64,000 nt of DNA, taken from assembly GCA_905147135.1 (NCBI GenBank), contig LR990048.1:20816563-20880562 (forward strand). Direction: 5' to 3'. The translations under genes were made by a program, and so were the position numbers. Every line of letters starts with the position of its first letter. The first letter of the stretch is position 1. The notes under the pieces were generated by a model. It searched no databases, was not told where the DNA came from, and was given only the letters and a program-made list of their open reading frames with translations. This DNA is from Blastobasis lacticolella. Taxonomy: Eukaryota; Arthropoda; Insecta; Lepidoptera; Blastobasidae. Shown here in pieces: positions 25,601 through 34,600 of this stretch.

Positions 25601-28600
25601 ACGTCGAATTATGCCGATATAAAAACAGAGTCTTCTTGGTTCACCTTGATAAAAACGTAACCCCAGCCAGATATTACTACATTAGTGCCATCTTAAGTTA
25701 CAAACAATATACACATTAAAATCCACAAATGCATCCCCAGGTTTCCTGATCGACTTCATCAGCGGCCCGGTGTCGGTGGGCTTCACGTCGGCCGCCGCCA
25801 TCATCATCGCCACCACCCAGGTCAAGGACATCCTGGGACTCAGCTTCCCGGGCGGGAAGTTCTTGCAGGTGAGAAGAACGACACCCCCGTATTCACGACT
25901 CGTCACCATCGAGAGGAGTTCATTCTCACACCTTGGAACCAAATTGGTCGCGAACTGTGCGGTTGCAAACAACTTTCTCCCACGCATACTAAGGTCATGG
26001 AATGAGCTGTATAGAGAGGTTTTCTCTGGAGAGTACAACACGGAGTTCTTCAAGAAAGGGGTGAAAAGGTTTTTGCGTGGTCGGTAGCACGTGAGTTTTT
26101 GCTAATACCCCTTGTATTGCGAACGTCCATTTGCTGCAATAATTGCTTATCATCAGGCAGGCCGCAAGCTTGTCTGCCACTTTTCTTCCATTATTAAGCG
26201 TTCTCACTGTGCTCGTCTGTGAACGCTCTTTCGGTGCGTACGCATAGTAACGTTTCCGAATATGTTGTAATTTAAATCACCACAACGAAAGTGAAATTGA
26301 AAAAGTATTTATTGAATTAGGATTACGTTAATAAATCTCTTTTCAAAAGTCAAAAATCTAATGGAAAACAAAAGGAAAGTTAAGCGAGCTCATCCAGGTA
26401 GGGGGCTCAGACTGCAACTGCAACTGGTAAGAAATAGGCTCAGGTACTACAGTGAACGATTACAGGTTTTTATATGCTAACAATGACAAACGAGCAGACA
26501 GTCCATCTCATGGTAAGCGGTTACTATCGCCTATAACATCTACAATTCATGCATTTAGGTTGCAGGCAAGAAAATTGGAAAACCGCAGATAGGTACCTAC
26601 CTACGTTGTCACTGTGAGGACTGAGATGAAATGCATCATGCCTATAATTGCCTGTGCTTGCCTAAACCTTGAAACTTTTTCTTACGATAACGGTCAAATA
26701 CTTGATTATTATATTAATATACTTACCTACAAACCTAAAAAAATTAGCAGTACCGCTTCATTGCTAATCATAACAGTAGGTATCATAGCGAAATATTCTA
26801 AGAATAACAGTCTTGTTTGATGTATATGTTATCATCATAAGTAAATACGACATTTCCAAATGCAAAATTGTGCCGTTAGAGAACCAACTTCCCACTCTCA
26901 ATGTCAAGTTTGTACAATAACACCGTGAACACACCGTGAGCATCATACTAGATACGTATAAGATAAATGTTTGACCAGATGCTGTTAAATACCACCTGTA
27001 ATTTCTTCCATAAAAGAATCTATTATTGCAACCGACGATTGCTTATTTAATTTAATTGGTATCAAGATGTAATCTAAATATATTCAGCCGTGTGGTGTCC
27101 GGTGCAGCCGTGTGGTGTCCGGTAGAGTAGAATAGCACCAACCCCTTACACTCGTGGGTGTCGTACAAGGCGACTAACGTATAGAGGCAAAAGATCTAGA
27201 GTCTCCGTAAACTGGAAAATGGGCAGCAGCGTATTCCATTGTTATGTTTGCAACACTGCGATCTCCAACCCGCCTGCCAAGCGTGGAGATTATGGCAATA
27301 ACCTCCCCATTTGTGGGAGAGGCTTAAAGTCCTGCAGTGGACTGTTATGGGCTGTTTTGATGAAGATGTAATCAATGGAAGCTCGTCGTACCTACAGCCA
27401 GTTGTCAGGTCCACTTATAAAGTAACACCTGTAATCTAACTCAATGAGGTCACTTATTCGTCAATCACCGTCAACCAGGTAGCCATTATGTATCATTTAC
27501 TTACATAGTACACCCGTTTAAGGCTACTTTGCTTGACAATGTTTTTGCCAACATCACGAGTTTTTATAGCACGCAATCAGAATAACAAATTATCCTCCCT
27601 CGCAAATACACCAATCTACTGTAATGATAGTTATTCAGCGGTAATTCTGTTGCGTTTTTGTGTTTCGAGATTGCCTTTTCCTCGGCCTTCGAATAGTCAA
27701 GTACCAAAGTCGAGTGATGAAGCTAAACGTACGGTAAAGGGCAGCCCGGCCCACCCTATTTAGAATCCTCTTGGTCCACCTTAAGATATCAAACTTTAAG
27801 AGCCAAATTTCCTAATAAATTCTAACTCGCTGCGATACGAAACCCGTTGCTTTTTACGCAACGTAAAACAATCCGAACAAGCTGTGCTTTAGTAAATAGA
27901 TAGTACGTTCACCCTCATCATCATTATCACCATCATATCAGCCGAAAGCCCTCTGCTGGGCATAACCCTCCCCCAGAGATCTCCACAAAGACAGATCCTG
28001 CACCTTCCGCATCCAGCTGGTACCTGCGATACTTACATTCACCGTAGCTTCTAAGAAGGTGGTCTCCCAGTCAAGGTGTTGTACATTATCTGTATGGAAA
28101 AAACGTAAATTGTCAATTATGTAGATTGTAAAGCGTTACTTTTTTCTACCATTTTGTCAATTTATTGCGCAATAGTTTATTGTCATCTTGCCCCTTAATA
28201 TGCAATCCAGGCGCCATGCGAAAAGGTTTCCCGTGTCGCTTATAATCGAGTTCTAAACCGAAACGCGATGCAAAAGTCATTGTAATGTTCCAGTAGTCGC
28301 CCAATACGAAATGAATGCATGCAAACCTTTATTTTGACGAAGACGTAGGTACTTATCGAAACTGATTTCTGTAACATAAAAAATTTCATTGTTCTTTTTT
28401 ATTGAAGTATAAGTGTTGAGTATAATCACGTATAATTGCGGAAGAAATTAAAATTGACGTCATTCTGTAATGTTTTGTTTAGATACTCTTTGATTGTGAC
28501 AAGATATCACACCGTCTTCTTACGAAGGGATGAAGAGATATCCATGCGGGTTTGCGAAAGCTAGTTCGATCGTGAACGTAGTTAAGCCTTGTTTCATCAC

Positions 28601-31600
28601 CACCGATATACTGTACGGTAATAATATATTTCGTATTTTCTCACACGCGTGCGACACAGCCGACACTCAACGAAGCTGATCTTGCCGATGTGCATTATAT
28701 ACCGCTTTGTGCTGTAGACTACAGCCGGTGTAGTCCATTTTACATTGTGTAATGTTGCATATTTTGCCTTCCATCATCTGCCTTTTCTCCTACCATCACC
28801 TGAGACAACTATCAATAAACATAATAGGACAAAATCAGTTGATAGTTTCTCCAATGCCTCTCAAGTTGTTATTCTAAAGATGTATACTCTTCCGCAGGTG
28901 TGGACGGGGCTGTACGAACACATAGGCGAGACCCGGCTGTGGGACTCCGTGCTCGGGGTCAGCTGCATCGTGGTGTTGCTGCTGCTCAGGGTAAGATTCT
29001 GAACGTGGATTTTTTGGTACCACTAACCTAACAAATGAGCTCCCTTCCGAATTTGTTTGTAGATGTCCTGGACGACGGTGGCTGCGCACCATAAGGTGAT
29101 TAGTAAGAGAATTGCACAATATGAGAGTCACAGACGTCACAAAAATTTGTGGCGTACGAAATGTAAAATTCTTGATGTTGTATGAGTGTCTACTGCTAAC
29201 AAATATCGGTAATTGTGTCAAGTAAATGAGCCATCTAAAGATCTATCAATTTATTTGTGCGATTCCCAAATGTTTAATTCTAGGATTTTTCTGGGTGAAA
29301 TGGGATTTTTCTGTGTAGAAAAGTATTTGATAGGCAATCACATTCAGGAAATCGTTCCCCTAAAGGCTGTAATAACCACGCCACGCTCTTAAGCTGGTAC
29401 CTATCTTCGTCTTCTCTTGTCCTTTGATGAGCAGTGGGGTAACGGGCCGCGGTGAGCCGCACCCGGCAGGTTGAACAATGCGACCGCGTGTCATTTTACT
29501 TACAAACACGAGGGGACGGGGACAATTGATGTGTCATTGTATTACATTGTCTGGAGATAGGAGATTATTAAACATTTAAGTTGGACCTACGAATACAAAA
29601 ACCTGCAACTCTATACGATATAAAAGTTTCGCCTTCACTTGCTCTTTTTTGCGGAAAGCAACGTAGGGAATGTTTACTAATAATATTTAATAATACAATA
29701 TGTATAACCCGCGTCACGAAAGAAGAGATTTGTCAAACGGCTGTGAAGGGGATTTCGCGCAGGCAATCGTGTGCAGCGCAAGTCGAACCACGTGACCCGC
29801 CAAGTCTCTTCTTATTTGACACTAGCTATACGAAGTTTGTTTCCTTTCTAGGTAGGTTTTCTAATAAGGGCGTTAGTAAGGCACCGCGTCTCTGTGTCTA
29901 TTTGTAAATCTATCCTTTTAACACTTCAGGGCTAACTTTAGACATGGTACGGTAAACTTACACGTTGACGTTAAAATTAACCTAGATACATACGAGATAG
30001 TAAAGTAACCGAGTCTCAATTGTGACATTGGTCTTGTCGATAACAAACAACACCCGCAAATTCTATTGTGTGTAATCCACGCCGGCATTGTGCCTTTGTC
30101 AAGTAGTCCTGCTTTGCTTATCTATCACTGACTGCTCAAGGGAGTTCCCAAATCGTTAGTTAACGATGACTCATATCTACCCAAATGATGAATGTAATGC
30201 TGTCCTTTGTCACGTCCCCTAAAAGTAACTTGTTAGGTCGTTAGCGTATCTTGTCAGATATGGCTACCTTTTCACTGTTTCTCGGAAGTAGAAGAGTGCA
30301 TTTCTTAAGAAAGATTAACTACCGACGTATTTGTAATACTTTTTTGTTGTGCGCTATGCAAGCTATTACAGGCGGTGTTTACTGTTACCGTATCGATTCG
30401 AGGTATCGTAATGAACGACCCTGCCTTGGCAAAATAAAATAGAGTCAAACAAACAAAGTTTATATACCTTTACGAAATTCAAGTATGGGTAAGTTAGATT
30501 AGATATAATATGCGCAACGTAGCAGCTGGAAAATTTTCAACGACATTCATTGACATTGGACATTCACAAGAACTTTTGTTCACGTCATGCCGAATTGGCG
30601 CTGCCGCTAGTAGTCCCATATTACGTTACTACTATATGGATGCTATGCCTTCACCGTAAACTGAATAAAAGGCGTTAATAGAGTGGGTTTATGAATGTGG
30701 AAGAAGCAAGATAAGTTTGTCAGGACCGTAGCGAGTGGAACAATGTTGTCTCTGCCTACCCCTGTGGGAGCAAGGCGTGACATTTTGTATTATGGCAATT
30801 TTTTTAAAGCGTTTTCCAGGCTATTGTCCGATATCTCACCAGGTAGTAAGTCATGATGCGGTCGAAGATGGAGCGTGCCTATCTAAGAGCTTATTATACG
30901 CGCAGGCAACGAGGCGACAATATAAGTAAATACCTATCTTATACTCCTCTTTGTCCCCAGAAAGTGAAAGACATAAACGTCTCCGGGTCCAACTCGGGCG
31001 AGCCAGCTGGCGGGGTGGAGGCCACAGGCGCCGCGGCGCGCGGGGGGAGGGTGCGCGCGTTCGTCTCGCAGGCACTCTGGTTCCTTTCCACCACCAGAAA
31101 TATCCTGGTGGTCTTGGTGTGCGCGGCGTTGGCCTACTACTTCGACACGCGGCAGCAGATGCCTTTCGTCCTTACTGGTAAGACACTATACCGCCTGATG
31201 AGGCACAAGCCTCCTCTTGTCCTCGATTATCCGTTCCGTCCGTTCATCTAGTAGGAAAAGCGAAAGTGCTTTCCTACCAGAACCTTTCATAAAATATTGT
31301 GGTATTCTGCCTTTTTACTTGCGTACTACCATCTGATCGCCGCTCTTCGCCAAAGCCTTATATGTCTGTCAGCAGGGGGACCACAAGCAGGTGCGTTTAG
31401 CTTGGGTCCATGAGATGGTGGTACCGCCCCACAACTTGGAAAGCCCCTCACGCATGCCCTCGAATATCTAGCAAGATATAAAGAATAGTGACACCCTATT
31501 CCATATACAATTAAGTACCCTCTTTTTACATATACAATTAAGTAAGAAGCAAAATATTACAATAATATTGTTGCTCTTGACTTTTTGAAAGGGGTTCATC

Positions 31601-34600
31601 TTTTAAAGAAATTAAGTTGGTGTAACTTACTGCATTATTAATCTTAGTGCAACTTCGTTGACGCTGGAATTGTCCGAGGTTGCTTGAGCAGGCATTTGAC
31701 CGCCATCTCACCTGATAATACCAACGATGACGAGTGACGATATGTCCGAAGATCGTCGGAGCTAGCTCGCCCAGAAACACCTCTGGCCTAGAGTGAGTGG
31801 CAAGTTGCGTAGACTGTGATGAAATGTGATACGTTTCCCAGGCGAAGTGAAGCCCGGCCTGCCGGCGCTGTCGCTGCCTCCGTTCACGGCGACGGTCGGC
31901 AACCACACCTACTCCTTCATGGAGATGGCGTCCACGCTCGGGTCGGCCATCTTCGTGGTGCCGCTGCTCTCTATACTGGAGAACATCGCGCTTGCTAAGG
32001 TGTTCTGTGAGTATTTGTTGTTGTATTCGTAATTCGTAGCACCTATACGAGCTTTGATTTGTAATTAGAGTCAGTAAAACGACATTATTTACATCACGTC
32101 CAGAAGAAAATCATAAAATAGAGGCGTATCTTACAGCGCTTTTTTTGTTAGATCTAGTAGCAACTATAAGATTTGCCAATAGATCAGAATTTTCCTGCCA
32201 CGCGTCAACTTATGTTTGACGTGTTATAGATACAGTCAGCTCTACAGCAGAAAGAACTGGCAATACATTTAATGCATGCTAGCGGGGTCTTTTCTCACTG
32301 CAACTGACTGTCATTTCACTGATTGGAAATATGTTTAACAGACAATTTGTCCGAACGAATGGCCAAATATCGATAACCTATAACACCCTCTTAACCCACC
32401 CCCAGCCGAGGGCAAATACGTGGACGCCACGCAGGAGATGCTGGCGCTGGGCGCGTGCAACATCCTGTCCTCGCTCGTGGACTCCATGCCGGTGTCCGGG
32501 GCGCTCTCCCGCGGCGCCGTCAACCACGCCTCGGGGGTGGCCACGACTGCTGGCGGGCTGTACACCGGCGCATTGGTGTTACTTAGTTTGCAAGTGAGTA
32601 TGGACATAACTAGATAGGCACTTACGCCGTATCCATAAGATACTTTGCCAGTATCACAAGCAACGATAGTGACATGTTCTTGACAAGATGTGCTTTTTCA
32701 TACCAACAGATTTTATCGTGTGTCTATTTTGAAGAGACTACTTCCTATAAGTACTACCATTTCTTGCTTTACATTCGAAAGAGATGCCTACATTGTATCT
32801 ACAGTGCGCCCATAATATCTGTTCAGTTCACTGCACAGCGTCGCCAGTAATGAAGAATTGGTTGTTTCAATCTGTCATTTTAGTGCAATTAATCCGATTT
32901 ACGAAGCTTTAACTACTAAACAGATAAATTAGTGGCGCTGTAGATCTTAACATCACGGTACCTAAATGCGAATGGCTGGCTTTAGTCTCTTTAAGCCCCA
33001 CAGACAAAGAAAAACTAACTCAGGTATTGCAGGAAGCATCTCACTTAAGGCATACTTAGGTACTTATTATTATACTATTTTGTAACAGCCCGTGTTACGT
33101 TGCAGTACTTCACGCCGTACTTCTTCTACATCCCGAAGGCGTCGCTGGCGGCCGTGATCATCGCGGCCGTGGTCTTCATGATGGAGCTGCACGTGTTCAA
33201 GCCCATCTGGCGCACTAAGAGTGAGTGAACTTGGGTGTTTCTATTATATTCTTGGGAATCAGAAGAGGAATAGTTTAAAAAGTATAAAATAATATGCTGT
33301 CTTTATTGGCGAGGACCTATAATTGGCTTACTGTCTTATATTAGAATTTTATACATTGTAATATACGGCTGTTGGTACTCCTACAAATAAATAAATAAAT
33401 AAATTCGACAAAAATAAAATTAGCTTGCTCGCCTCTTAAAATAATATATCCTTTACGGGGTGCCAATCGGCTCCCAAGATTGCTAATCAACCAGTTCCTG
33501 TCCCCAGCGAAAGATTTTAGTCAACCCCGCGTCGATATTAAGAGGCACACCTAACGACTGGTGAGCTCGTTGCGGTGCTGAAGTTAGACTAGCATCTAGT
33601 TTCCGGAGCCTGCGAGCGTGGCTTAACCTCAACGTTGCTATTGCTAACGCTCAATACTAAGAATTCCCTTACCCCGTTTCCAGAGTTGGACATAATCCCG
33701 GCGGTGGTGACGTTCGGCGCGTGCCTGCTGACGCGGCTGGAGCTCGGCATCGTGATCGGGATCGCGGTCAACCTCATGTTCCTGCTGTACGCGTCCGCGA
33801 GACCCGCCGTCAGGGTCACCAGGGCTGTGGTGGGTTATCTGTTCTATCTTTACTCCATCGTACAGTGTATGTGTGTGGTGGAGCGTCGGTGGCTGCGTGG
33901 TTAAGGCATCCGACTTGTAACTCAGAGGACCAGGTTCGAATCCCACTGCGAACAGGTACCAATAACTCTTTTCTGAGTTAATTGAGTTAATGCTAACCGA
34001 TGCTCTTACGGTGAGGGAAAACATCGTGATGAAACCTGCACATTCAGGCGACTGAATGTGTACCATGATCCAATCTGGTCAGGTTCCCCTGGTAGCAGGG
34101 TTATGCAGGTCAGATAACAGTCGCTTCACTGTAATTATCAGATCTGCGAAATCTTGAATTATGGACAAGGCGACTCTGGGGCCTCGTGGGCGAGAGCACA
34201 ACCGGGGCATTATATTAGATACGTCTATGTGTACCGCTAAGATGGCAAACAAGCTTACGGACTGGCTGATGGTGAGCAGTTACTGCTGCCTATAATAATA
34301 ATGTATCGTAACGGAATGCCAATCGGCACCCGAGACAGTCCAACCAAAATTTTAACAAGAAATCTTGACTGTGATTTTGATACTGTCCTCTGACCGCGTG
34401 AAGCACCTAGTAGCGGTAGTGGACCGCGCCTACCTTTTCAATAAAAAGTAGACCGATTCTAAGCTGACCCTGTCCTGTTCCCCGTAGCCCAACGGCGTGG
34501 ACCCGCGCAAATTGTAGCTTTTTTTATCACTAAGGTAGCAAACAAGCTTACGGCCTGCCTGTTGGTAAGCAGTTACCGCAGCCTTCAATTAAATGTCGCT

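Larger units (their letters stand above)
21566..25740 (+). other. Transporter intron 2 (4.2 kb)
   Basis: Contains two S1 SINEs, a LINE tail at 22380-22510 (AAACACTTTATTGCTCATAC) and a palindromic MITE. The remaining sequence shows nothing recognisable. Confidence 0.6.
25869..28897 (+). other. Transporter intron 3 (3.0 kb)
   Basis: Starts with a LINE remnant directly behind the donor, then repeat shared with 8430-8530 (26300-26400, GCTCATCCAGGTA), family D, family B and an RTE-type end. Confidence 0.6.
31178..33105 (+). other. Transporter introns 5-7, no insertions recognised
   Basis: Three introns of 664, 399 and 512 bp separated by exons F and G. A possible LINE-tail piece lies at 31680-31780 (TGACCGCCATCTCACCTGAT). 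Nothing else seen. Confidence 0.45.
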
